Shown: positions 1 to 6,492, counted from the stretch's first letter. The stretch: 9,860 bases of DNA from an uncultured Erysipelotrichaceae bacterium (GCA_902766675.1 CACXEN010000024.1:1-9860), one strand, 5' to 3'. Notes: generated from the letters alone by a model not told the origin. Made by a program: numbers and translations.

Positions 1-555
1 GAAGATTGTTTGGGTGTTCTAAGATGGATGAAGAAAATGCCATTTGAAAAAATCATTATTGGTGGAGATAGTGCAGGTGGTAATTTATCTGCAGTATGTT
101 GTTTGGAAGAACAAGTTGATTTAGTATTCCTGATTTATGCTGCATTAGATTTAGCACCAGCAGAAGAAACGGAATATCATTGGGATTATTCCTTATATGA
201 GATGGATAAAGAACAAGAAAATGTGATTAAAAATCGTTTATTGCGATTTAAAATAGGCGCAAAAGAAATGTTGGCATTATATTTAAAAGAAGGGGAAGAT
301 TATCATAATCCACGTATTTCCCCATATTATAGTGATGCTCTAAATAAATTCCCAAGATGTTTATTTATTAATAGTGAATATGATTACTACTATCCAAATT
401 GTGTAGAATTCGCAAAGAAATTAGAGGAAAATAATGTACCATGCAAAGAAATATTCTATGAAGGAATGGATCATGGATTCTTTGATCGTTTAGGCACAAT
501 AGAGCAAACAAAAGATTGTATAGAAGAAATCGCAAAAGAGATTATTGCGCTATAA
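1..555 (+). CDS. alpha/beta hydrolase (HSL-like esterase), 5' end missing
   Basis: The reading frame is open from the first base, so the N-terminus lies upstream; 184 residues are present. The nucleophile elbow GGDSAGG (Ser codon 70-72) is the form typical of hormone-sensitive-lipase-type esterases and acetyl-hydrolases. The acid (Asp codon 382-384, in NSEYDYYYP) and the histidine (codon 472-474, in GMDHGFFD) follow at the usual spacing, so the catalytic triad is complete. The HGGG oxyanion motif expected in this family would lie before the window. The likely role is cytoplasmic hydrolysis of a small carboxyl ester, substrate unknown. No clear terminator hairpin follows the stop, so read-through into the next gene is possible. 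The family call is firm; the substrate cannot be told. Confidence 0.85.
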   Translation, partial: EDCLGVLRWMKKMPFEKIIIGGDSAGGNLSAVCCLEEQVDLVFLIYAALDLAPAEETEYHWDYSLYEMDKEQENVIKNRLLRFKIGAKEMLALYLKEGEDYHNPRISPYYSDALNKFPRCLFINSEYDYYYPNCVEFAKKLEENNVPCKEIFYEGMDHGFFDRLGTIEQTKDCIEEIAKEIIAL

Positions 556-563
556 AAAGCAAT

Positions 564-595
564 TTCAGATAATTTCCACTCTTTGTTCAGATAAT
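564..595. repeat. 10-bp direct repeat, 22-bp period, upstream of lipoprotein gene
   Basis: TTCAGATAAT occurs exactly at 564-573 and again at 586-595. The 22-bp period is about two helical turns, so both copies face the same side of the DNA. The second copy ends 21 bp before the candidate -10 element at 617-622, covering its -35 region. Tandem sites with this spacing are common for dimeric response regulators. No specific regulator can be named, and in AT-rich DNA chance is not excluded. Confidence 0.45.
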
Positions 596-616
596 GTTCA
601 TATTTCTTTAATAACC

Positions 617-647
617 TATAAGTGCATCAAAAATGATGCAAGAGAGG
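617..647 (+). promoter_or_regulatory. candidate -10, start-site dyad and RBS of the lipoprotein gene
   Basis: A -10-like hexamer TATAAG (617-622) has no good -35 match in front of it, which would fit an activated promoter. It is followed directly by a perfect dyad, TGCATCA (623-629), AAAA, TGATGCA (634-640). The predicted transcription start falls inside the dyad, the position of a classic repressor operator. If transcription starts further upstream, the same dyad would form a 7-bp hairpin abutting the Shine-Dalgarno sequence AGAGAGG (641-647), which is 8 nt before the ATG. Confidence 0.45.
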
Positions 648-655
648 TATGAAAT

Positions 656-1924
656 ATGAAAATAACAAAAATATTATTCTGTGGCATATTGGTATGTAGT
701 TTATCTGCATGCAGTGTTGCGGCAAATAACAATGATACAAATGAAGACGTACAAGAAGAAGTAGTCCAAGAGGAAGTTCAACAAGAAACAGCAAGCACAC
801 AAGAAATCATTTCTACTACTGCAAATGTTTCGAGTGATGGAATTATTGATGCAACAGATGCATTTACAGAACGTGATTTACAGCAAACAGTAGATCTTAC
901 GAATGCAAAAACATTAACACTAACGAATGGAGAAGATACAACAATTACAGAAGAAGGCATTTATGTTGTATCAGGTGAATACTCTAATGCAGGTATTGTT
1001 GTAGAAACAACAGATGATGCAAAAGTACAAATTGTATTTGATACAGCTACAATCACAAATACCAGCAAGCCAGTTGTATATGTAAAAAATGCAGATAAAG
1101 TATTTATTACAACAACTTCATCCACAAGTACTCTAAAAGTAACAGGCACATTTGTTGCAGATGGTACCACAAACCTGGATGGTGTTATCTTTTCGAAAGA
1201 TGATGTCATTGTAAATGGATTGGGTACTTTAAAGATTGAATCTAGTGGGAATGGTATTGTTTCAAAAGATGATTTAAAAATAACAGGTAGTACATTAGAT
1301 ATTACATGTGTAAATAATGCCCTTGAAGCGAATGATAGTGTATTGATCGCAGATGGTACATTCAATATTCAATCACAAGATGATGGTATTCATGTAGAGA
1401 ATAATGATGATAATACAGTAGGAGATGTATATATCTGTGGTGGCACATTCAATATTACTGCAGTAGATGATGCAATTCATGCGACTACTTATCTACAAGT
1501 AGATGATGGAACATTTACATTAAATGCTGTAGAAGCTCTGGAAGCTACGTATGTTCAAATAAATGGTGGTAATTATACAATTAGTGCAAGTGATGATGGT
1601 ATCAATGCCACATCGAAATCCACAATTTGTACACCACAAATTGATATCAATGGTGGAGAGATCACAATTTCAATGGGACAAGGTGATACAGACGCAATTG
1701 ATTCCAATGGATATTTATATGTAAATGGGGGTACGTTAGATATTACAGCACAATCTCCATTCGACTATGATTTAGGTGCTGAATATAATGGTGGAACAAT
1801 GATTGTAAATGGCCAAGAGACAACACAAATCACAAATCAAATGATGGGTGGTGGAATGATGCAAGAAGGTATGGGTGGACCAGGATTTGGCCAACAACCA
1901 GGCGGATTTAGACCAGGACATTAA
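656..1924 (+). CDS. secreted lipoprotein, beta-helix carbohydrate-binding domain (Cthe_2159-like)
   Basis: The 422-residue product begins with a lipoprotein signal peptide: basic start MKITK, hydrophobic stretch, lipobox LSAC with the lipidated Cys19. A Glu/Gln-rich linker (about 27-50) follows. Residues of roughly 70-390 are a run of irregular repeats of about 20-25 residues built around motifs such as INGG(x)YTISASDDGI, GGTFNITAVDDAI and NGGTLDIT. This pattern fits a right-handed parallel beta-helix with Asp-rich turns and matches the 'carbohydrate-binding domain-containing' family whose type member is Clostridium thermocellum Cthe_2159, known to bind acidic polysaccharide and calcium. The last 30 residues are a Gly/Met/Gln/Pro-rich tail. 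The start is set by AGAGAGG 8 nt upstream. It is likely anchored on the outer face of the membrane. No CotH or VTC-type gene is next to it. The family is assigned from pattern; the ligand is inferred. Confidence 0.8.
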   Translation: MKITKILFCGILVCSLSACSVAANNNDTNEDVQEEVVQEEVQQETASTQEIISTTANVSSDGIIDATDAFTERDLQQTVDLTNAKTLTLTNGEDTTITEEGIYVVSGEYSNAGIVVETTDDAKVQIVFDTATITNTSKPVVYVKNADKVFITTTSSTSTLKVTGTFVADGTTNLDGVIFSKDDVIVNGLGTLKIESSGNGIVSKDDLKITGSTLDITCVNNALEANDSVLIADGTFNIQSQDDGIHVENNDDNTVGDVYICGGTFNITAVDDAIHATTYLQVDDGTFTLNAVEALEATYVQINGGNYTISASDDGINATSKSTICTPQIDINGGEITISMGQGDTDAIDSNGYLYVNGGTLDITAQSPFDYDLGAEYNGGTMIVNGQETTQITNQMMGGGMMQEGMGGPGFGQQPGGFRPGH

Positions 1925-1926
1925 TG

Positions 1927-1957
1927 AAAATGGGATTTATACAAAATCCCATTTTTT
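1927..1957 (+). terminator. rho-independent terminator after the lipoprotein gene
   Basis: A 12-bp perfect stem (1927-1938 with 1944-1955, core ATGGGATTT/AAATCCCAT) closes a 5-nt loop and runs into TTTTTT (1952-1957). It begins 3 nt after the stop codon. The 5' A-run could also allow weak function on the other strand. Confidence 0.9.
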
Positions 1958-1985
1958 ATAATTGATGTGTATTATGCCAAATAAA

Positions 1986-2001
1986 ACCATTATTTAATGG
2001 T
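1986..2001. repeat. 16-bp inverted repeat in the intergenic region before the HAD gene
   Basis: ACCATTA (1986-1992) and TAATGGT (1995-2001) are perfect arms around TT. No U-tract follows, so it is not a terminator. It could be a protein-binding site or a chance palindrome in AT-rich DNA. The rest of the 1958-2155 gap holds the hairpin at 2043-2084 and the Shine-Dalgarno sequence; I find no convincing -35/-10 pair in it. Confidence 0.3.
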
Positions 2002-2042
2002 ACATGGAATAATTCAGAAAAGTATTCACATTTACTAATCAT

Positions 2043-2084
2043 AATGAAATAGATGTTATAGGTAGCATCTAATAATGTTTCATT
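2043..2084 (+). promoter_or_regulatory. possible two-part stem-loop upstream of the HAD gene
   Basis: An outer 7-bp stem AATGAAA (2043-2049) / TTTCATT (2078-2084) encloses an inner stem AGATGTTA (2051-2058) / TAGCATCT (2063-2070) with one G-U pair and loop TAGG. The two are joined by an uneven internal loop (1 nt on one side, 7 nt on the other). It lies 72 nt before the ATG and would be in the leader if transcription starts upstream. It matches no riboswitch class I recognise. Confidence 0.3.
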
Positions 2085-2155
2085 GATAAAATTATAACAA
2101 TTTTAGTTTTATTTCATAAGCTGAATCTAGTAAAATATTTCTCGGAGGTTCAACT

Positions 2156-2992
2156 ATGATTATATTTTCTGATATTGATGGCACTCTATTCTCTCAAAAG
2201 TGGTCGAGAATTCCTAAAAGTGCGAAAGCAGCAGTACAATTGGCGAGAAAAAATGGGCATAAATTCTTTTTATGCACTGGTAGAGGTTTAGCGACTACTA
2301 ATAAATATCTTAATTATGATGTGGATGGATTTGTATTTGCGGTAGGATCACTGATTTATGTAGAGGGTAAAAAGATGTACAATCACCCAATTAGAGAGGA
2401 AGTGATGGACGAATTAATCAAAAACATGGATGCGATAGATATTGGATATATGCTGGAAGGTTCAGCAGGTAGTTATGGGAATGACTTTGGATATGAATGC
2501 AATTCAAAATATTTTGCAGGAGCTGAGACAGATTCAAGTAAAGTTGAAGAAATCATGGCAGAAAATGGAATATACCATCTAAGCCAATGGCATAAAAAAG
2601 ACCCAATTTATAAATTGGTTGTATTTGAAAAACATGAGAATCATATGCAGGAATTAGAATTACCAGAAGGGTTACACATCGTACCTGCAAAATATGATAT
2701 ATTCCCACATTTAACAGGGGAAATATCACGCTCAGCAAATAATAAAGCAACAGCAATTCAACGTGTGATTGAATATTATGGTGTATCAAAAGAAGAAACA
2801 GTTGCGATTGGTGATAATACCAATGATATTGAGATGTTGGAATATGCCAATGTTGGAATATGTATGGGAAATGGAGCACCAGAAGCAAAAGAAGCAGCTG
2901 ACTATATCACAACAGATATTCATGAACATGGTATGTGGAATGCGTTGAAATATGTTGGAGCAATCGAAGGTGAATACGAAGGAGAAGATTAA
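2156..2992 (+). CDS. Cof-type HAD-IIB family phosphatase
   Basis: This 278-residue protein has all four HAD motifs in order: motif I DIDGT with nucleophile Asp6 and acid Asp8; motif II Thr41 in LCTGRG; motif III Lys197 in SANNKATAI; motif IV GDNTNDIEML with the Mg-binding Asp220 and Asp224. The insert between motifs II and III is the large cap of the C2 type that defines the Cof/YbjI/YidA-like group, and the length is usual for it. These cytoplasmic enzymes remove phosphate from sugar phosphates, FMN or pyridoxal phosphate, with overlapping specificity, so the substrate is not predictable. A strong Shine-Dalgarno GGAGG (2144-2148) lies 7 nt before the ATG. deoC begins 58 nt after the stop with no terminator between, so the two are probably cotranscribed. 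Confidence 0.93.
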   Translation: MIIFSDIDGTLFSQKWSRIPKSAKAAVQLARKNGHKFFLCTGRGLATTNKYLNYDVDGFVFAVGSLIYVEGKKMYNHPIREEVMDELIKNMDAIDIGYMLEGSAGSYGNDFGYECNSKYFAGAETDSSKVEEIMAENGIYHLSQWHKKDPIYKLVVFEKHENHMQELELPEGLHIVPAKYDIFPHLTGEISRSANNKATAIQRVIEYYGVSKEETVAIGDNTNDIEMLEYANVGICMGNGAPEAKEAADYITTDIHEHGMWNALKYVGAIEGEYEGED

Positions 2993-3050
2993 TCTTTTCA
3001 AAATATAAAAAGACATACATAATAGAAATGTAAGGAGTTAATAGAAAATT

Positions 3051-3701
3051 ATGGATAATTATGAAATTTCTAAACACATCGACCACACACAATTAAAAGC
3101 GGTCGCTACTTGGGAACAAGTAAAGAAACTATGCGAAGAAGCAATTAAATACAAGACAGCTTCTGTATGTATTCCACCATCATTTATCAAACCTGCGAAA
3201 GAAGCATTTGGTGATGACTTGGTATTATGTACAGTAATTGGATTCCCACTTGGCTATAATACAACTGATGTCAAAGTATATGAAACAAAAAAGACAATCG
3301 AAGAAGGTGCGGATGAAGTAGATATGGTCATTAACCTTGGTTGGGTTAAAGAAGGTCGCTATGATTTAGTAGAAGAAGAAATCAAAGCAATTCGTGCCGC
3401 AAGTGAAGGAAAAATCTTAAAGGTAATTATTGAAACTTGTTATTTAACAAAAGAAGAAATCATTGCTTTATGTAAAGTTGTTACAGACGCAAAAGCTGAC
3501 TATATTAAAACATCTACAGGATTTGGTACAGAAGGTGCCACATTAGAAAATGTTAAACTAATGAAAGAAAATATTGGACCAGATGTATTAATTAAAGCAG
3601 CAGGCGGAATGAAGACAAGAGAAGATTTAGAAGCTTTCTTAGAAGCAGGTGCTGATCGTTTAGGATCTAGCTCTGGTGTAAAAGTATTATTTGGAGAATA
3701 A
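3051..3701 (+). CDS. deoC: deoxyribose-phosphate aldolase
   Basis: The enzyme splits 2-deoxyribose 5-phosphate into glyceraldehyde 3-phosphate and acetaldehyde, the last step of deoxynucleoside breakdown. The 216-residue length is normal for the short bacterial form. Family signatures are present: IDHTQLK near the start; GFPLGYN (64-70); Asp91 in EVDMVINLG, matching the proton-relay Asp; Schiff-base Lys153 in YIKTSTGFG; and Lys182 in IKAAGGMKT. The TIM barrel closes with LGSSSG, the phosphate-binding loop. An AAGGAG Shine-Dalgarno sequence (3032-3037) is 13 nt from the ATG, longer than ideal, but an in-frame TAG at 3042-3044 rules out a further-upstream ATG. It probably shares a transcript with the preceding HAD phosphatase. 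No other deo gene (deoA, deoB, deoD, pdp) is in view. Confidence 0.97.
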   Translation: MDNYEISKHIDHTQLKAVATWEQVKKLCEEAIKYKTASVCIPPSFIKPAKEAFGDDLVLCTVIGFPLGYNTTDVKVYETKKTIEEGADEVDMVINLGWVKEGRYDLVEEEIKAIRAASEGKILKVIIETCYLTKEEIIALCKVVTDAKADYIKTSTGFGTEGATLENVKLMKENIGPDVLIKAAGGMKTREDLEAFLEAGADRLGSSSGVKVLFGE

Positions 3702-3707
3702 AAAAAG

Positions 3708-3736
3708 AGGATGATTCATAAGAGAATCATCCTTTT
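3708..3736. terminator. bidirectional terminator between deoC and the convergent minus-strand gene
   Basis: AGGATGATTC (3708-3717) pairs perfectly with GAATCATCCT (3724-3733) around a 6-nt loop. TTTT follows on the plus strand (3733-3736), and a six-A run (3701-3706) supplies the U-tract for the minus strand. It starts 6 nt after the deoC stop and lies 2 nt beyond the stop of the opposing gene, so it can serve both. Confidence 0.9.
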
Positions 3737-3738
3737 GC

Positions 3739-4596
3739 TTATCCTAACATTTTTCCTAATAGTGAGAAGAGTGAATTTACATTCAATGTACCACTTGGGT
3801 TAAATGATGATTGGCTAGCATTATTCAATAAGTTATAAAGTGAATATGCTTGTTGGTTATTGTTGTAATTACCATTTACGAAGCCATTGAGTACATTAAT
3901 TAAATTATTATTGTTGGCATTTGTATTACCACCAAATAGAGATCCTAAGCCATAGCTTTGTTGTTGGTTACCAAGTAGGCTTGAGAATAATGAATTTGGT
4001 TGTGAATAAGTATTACCACCAAATAGATTAGAGAATACACCATATGGGTTGTTATAAGAATTTGTGTAAGTATTACCTCCAAACAAATTAGAGAATAATC
4101 CTCCACTATAAGATTGTTGTTGATTGCCAAATAGTGATCCAAATAAGCCGCTATTTCCATAATAAGAAGTTTGTTGCTGTTGTTTTCTTTTGAATAGTTT
4201 TAACAACATGATGATAATTAAAATTTCTTTTAAGTCTAAGCGACCATCTAAGAATGCACGAACAGCTGGTTGATTAGAATTTGCAGATTTTGTACCAGTC
4301 AAACCACCTACATATTCCAGCAATTCTTTTGCATCTAGTGCTCCATCAGCACCTTCAAATAGTTGAACAACTTTATTATCTTGTAGTTGTTGTTGTAATG
4401 CATTCACTTGTGCATCACTGAGTTGATTGCCAACGATTTGACGAACGAATTGATTTACACCATCAACTTGAGAAGATGACATACCTCTTGTTGGTGCTTC
4501 ATCTTGTGGTGCATCAGCAACTTCAATGAGTTGTTGTAATAATTCAGGATGTTCGTCAAATAAATCAAAGAATTGATTTGTATTATTTTCTGACAT
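3739..4596 (-). CDS. unrecognised protein with EF-hand-like motifs and GLFG/Asn-Gln-rich repeats
   Basis: I do not recognise this 285-residue protein. No signal peptide is visible, so it probably starts in the cytoplasm. Residues 1-75 are acidic and Gln-rich, probably helical. Two related motifs follow: DGALDAKEL (84-92) and DGRLDLKEI (117-125). They resemble the second half of an EF-hand loop, but the acidic residues expected at loop positions 1 and 3 are missing. A short, very hydrophobic helix (ILIIIMLLKLF, 125-135) ends in KRK; at about 11 residues it is short for a transmembrane span. Residues 139-285 are low-complexity, rich in Asn, Gln, Tyr, Ser, Gly, Phe and Leu, with GLFGSLFG / LFSNLFGG units (150-225) and a related C-terminal LFSLLGKMLG. 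Translation is well supported: Shine-Dalgarno GGGAGGA lies just upstream of the ATG, with an extended -10 promoter before it. Self-assembly or scaffolding is a guess. Confidence 0.85.
   Translation of the reverse strand: MSENNTNQFFDLFDEHPELLQQLIEVADAPQDEAPTRGMSSSQVDGVNQFVRQIVGNQLSDAQVNALQQQLQDNKVVQLFEGADGALDAKELLEYVGGLTGTKSANSNQPAVRAFLDGRLDLKEILIIIMLLKLFKRKQQQQTSYYGNSGLFGSLFGNQQQSYSGGLFSNLFGGNTYTNSYNNPYGVFSNLFGGNTYSQPNSLFSSLLGNQQQSYGLGSLFGGNTNANNNNLINVLNGFVNGNYNNNQQAYSLYNLLNNASQSSFNPSGTLNVNSLFSLLGKMLG
3922..4149 (-). repeat. five degenerate GLFG-type repeat units within the minus-strand protein
   Basis: Codons 150-225 encode five units of the form (G/S)(L/V)F(G/S)(N/S)L(F/L)G, the last one shortened to GLGSLFG. 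Two linker types alternate: NQQQSY after units 1 and 4, and GNTY or GNT after units 2, 3 and 5. The order is A-B-B-A-B. The DNA is also repeated: the plus-strand string GTATTACCACCAAATAGA, or a near copy, recurs around 3923, 4010 and 4070, which suggests growth by unequal duplication. Confidence 0.8.
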
Positions 4597-4620
4597 AATA
4601 TCCTCCCGTTTTCTAGTGTT

Positions 4621-4629
4621 ATTATAACA
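4621..4629 (-). promoter_or_regulatory. extended -10 promoter of the minus-strand repeat protein
   Basis: On the minus strand the sequence reads TGTTATAAT, a perfect TATAAT with the TGn extension. Only a weak -35 (TTTACG-like) is seen upstream. The predicted start, near 4614, leaves a leader of about 18 nt carrying the GGGAGGA ribosome site. Confidence 0.7.
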
Positions 4630-4668
4630 GTCATTTGTTTTCTTCCGTAAATAAAATATAAATTATAG

Positions 4669-4697
4669 TTGATTTTATACCTTTGACGTTAGATACT
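4669..4697 (+). promoter_or_regulatory. candidate promoter of the YitT-family gene
   Basis: TTGATT (4669-4674) and GATACT (4692-4697) are 17 bp apart, each matching 4 of 6 consensus positions. The predicted start, near 4704, would leave a leader of only about 7 nt. It is divergent from the minus-strand promoter at 4621-4629, about 40 bp away. Confidence 0.45.
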
Positions 4698-4710
4698 TTT
4701 AATTGGACAT

Positions 4711-5586
4711 ATGAGTTATTTCAAAACATTACATTTTACGAAAAAAGATATTGTCGATATTTTACTTATTACATTATCGGCTTTTATTTATGCTTGTGGT
4801 ATCGATGTATTTGCGAATTCAGGAAACTTATTTCCAGGTGGCTTTTCAGGTATTGCTAGATTATTATCTTTAGTATTAAAAGATTATTATCAAATCACAA
4901 TATCTTTCTCAACAATATATTTCGTGCTCAATTTGATTGTGACATTATTTGTATATAAACGAATTGGGCCAAAGTTTATGATTTATTCATTTCTTTGGTT
5001 TACTTTAACATCTATTTTTGCGGAATACTTAAATCTATCAACTATTACAGAAGATATACTATTGATTTCTGTATTTGGAGGTATTGTAAATGGAATAGCG
5101 GTTGGATTATCCCTAAAAGCGCATGGAAGTAGTGGGGGAACCGACTTTATTGCGATAGATTTATCCAATCGTTTAAATCGACCAACATGGAACTATATTC
5201 TCGTGTTAAATATCTTTGTATTATTATTTGCGGGATTTATATATAGTTGGAATGTGGCATTATATTCCATGATTTTCCAATATGTTTCAAATGAGATAAT
5301 TAAAGCAATTCATAAACGAAATAGGGTTGCTCGTATCGAAGTGATTACAGATCACGCAACAGAGGTAGAAAGGGCTATTTTTGAGACAATTCGTCATGGT
5401 GTAACAAAAATACCATGCGAAGGTGCATATAGTGGGAAAAGTCATGATTTATTGATGATAGTGATAGATTATGATCAAATTAGAGAAACACAAAACTGTA
5501 TTTTGAAAGTAGATCCAAAAGCATTTATTACAGTAAATTCAGTTCATCGTGTCATAGGCAACTACTTGCAAAAACCAATTGAATAA
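4711..5586 (+). CDS. YitT family membrane protein with C-terminal DUF2179 domain
   Basis: This 291-residue integral membrane protein has about five to six hydrophobic spans, roughly at 13-33, 43-57, 65-83, 90-105, 115-137 and 162-190. Family hallmarks are GNLFPGGFSGIARLL (38-52) and AHGSSGGTDFIA (137-148). A soluble C-terminal domain (about 206-288) carries GVTKIPCEGAYSGK and VDPKAFITVNSVHRVIG, the DUF2179 signature. Members of this family are widespread in Bacillota, often in several copies; the transport substrate is not established. An in-frame TAG at 4690-4692 limits the start, and ATG 4711 is the only good choice, although no Shine-Dalgarno sequence precedes it. degV follows after 51 nt without a clear terminator, so partial cotranscription is possible. 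Confidence 0.92.
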   Translation: MSYFKTLHFTKKDIVDILLITLSAFIYACGIDVFANSGNLFPGGFSGIARLLSLVLKDYYQITISFSTIYFVLNLIVTLFVYKRIGPKFMIYSFLWFTLTSIFAEYLNLSTITEDILLISVFGGIVNGIAVGLSLKAHGSSGGTDFIAIDLSNRLNRPTWNYILVLNIFVLLFAGFIYSWNVALYSMIFQYVSNEIIKAIHKRNRVARIEVITDHATEVERAIFETIRHGVTKIPCEGAYSGKSHDLLMIVIDYDQIRETQNCILKVDPKAFITVNSVHRVIGNYLQKPIE

Positions 5587-5591
5587 AAAGG

Positions 5592-5620
5592 TTGTAGTTT
5601 GCGTCATGTTTATGTATCAT
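5592..5620 (+). promoter_or_regulatory. candidate promoter of the DegV-family gene
   Basis: TATCAT (5615-5620, 5 of 6 consensus positions) lies 17 bp after TTGTAG (5592-5597, 3 of 6). The predicted start, near 5627, would give a leader of about 11 nt before the ATG at 5638. No good Shine-Dalgarno sequence is seen in the 20 nt upstream. Confidence 0.4.
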
Positions 5621-5637
5621 AGTTTTGGGTTATTTAT

Positions 5638-6492
5638 ATGGCAACAAAAATTATAGTAGATTCAACATGTGACTTAACAAAAGATATTTGTGAAAAAAAT
5701 GATATTACGATATTACCTCTACATGTATTATTAGGGGAAAATGAATATAAAGACGGCGTTGATATTACAATTGACGAGATTTATGCGTGGGCAGATAAGA
5801 ATGGGGATACTCCTAAAACAAGTGCTCCTGCATTAAGTGACGCAATCAATTTATTCAAAGAATATAAAGATAGCTATGATGATTTTGTATGTTTAAGTAT
5901 TTCATCTAGTATGTCTTCTTCTTTCAATGTATTCCATATGGCAGCTCTAGAATTAGATATTCTAGATCGCGTATACTTAGTGGATTCTATGAATCTATCG
6001 AATGGCGTAGGCTTGCTTGCTTTAGAAGCTAGTGATTTAGCCAAAGAAGGAAAAAGTGGCCAAGAGATTCAAGATGCATTATTCAAAATAGTGTCACGTG
6101 TAAGAACAAGCTTTATCGTCGATACATTAGAATATTTACATCGTGGTGGAAGATGTTCTGGTGCTGCAGCATTAATGTCTGGAACATTAAAGATTCATCC
6201 AAAGATTGTGGTTGAAAATGGAGAAATGAAAGTTTCTAAGAAATATCGTGGGGTAATGAATAAAGTAATATTGCATTATCTAAAAGACCATGAAGAAAGT
6301 TTATTAAAAAGCGATAAAAAAAGATTATTCTTAGTAAATAGTGGTGTAGAAGAAAGTATTCTTAAAGACGCTAAAGAATATATCACTTCTTTGAATCGTT
6401 TTGATGAAATCATAGAAGATAGAGCAGGCGCAGTAATTTCTAGTCACTGTGGTCCTGGCACATTAGGAATCGTATTTGTGGAAGGTGAATAA
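5638..6492 (+). CDS. DegV family fatty-acid-binding protein (FakB-like)
   Basis: The 284-residue length and motifs fit the two-domain DegV fold: IIVDSTCDLT (5-14), TSAPAL (61-66), SISSSMSSSFN (87-97), VDSMNLSNGVGLLALEA (115-131), VDTLEYLHRGGRCSG (161-175) and HCGPGTLGIVF (270-280). Family members characterised in Staphylococcus (FakB) hold a single fatty acid so that the kinase FakA can phosphorylate it and pass it to phospholipid synthesis. The Ser-rich loop and the His in HCGPGT are the ligand-contact regions in those structures. No fakA gene is in the window; it is usually elsewhere in the genome. The stop codon forms the base of the terminator hairpin that follows. Ligand chain length cannot be told. 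Confidence 0.93.
   Translation: MATKIIVDSTCDLTKDICEKNDITILPLHVLLGENEYKDGVDITIDEIYAWADKNGDTPKTSAPALSDAINLFKEYKDSYDDFVCLSISSSMSSSFNVFHMAALELDILDRVYLVDSMNLSNGVGLLALEASDLAKEGKSGQEIQDALFKIVSRVRTSFIVDTLEYLHRGGRCSGAAALMSGTLKIHPKIVVENGEMKVSKKYRGVMNKVILHYLKDHEESLLKSDKKRLFLVNSGVEESILKDAKEYITSLNRFDEIIEDRAGAVISSHCGPGTLGIVFVEGE

Noticed and set aside
778..1365. Two adjacent minus-strand ORFs opposite the beta-helix lipoprotein
   Set aside because: They mirror the repetitive Thr/Asp/Asn codons of the sense gene, with no start signals of their own.
2553..3092. Overlapping minus-strand ORFs opposite the HAD gene and the deoC start
   Set aside because: They overlap in different frames, have no ribosome site and lie against a gene with complete catalytic motifs.
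3922..4149. CRISPR-like array
   Set aside because: The repeats are degenerate, of unequal spacing and in frame with a protein; there are no uniform spacers.
3945..4160. Alternate-frame ORF within the minus-strand repeat gene
   Set aside because: It is a by-product of the repetitive DNA; the main frame has the promoter, ribosome site and full-length reading.
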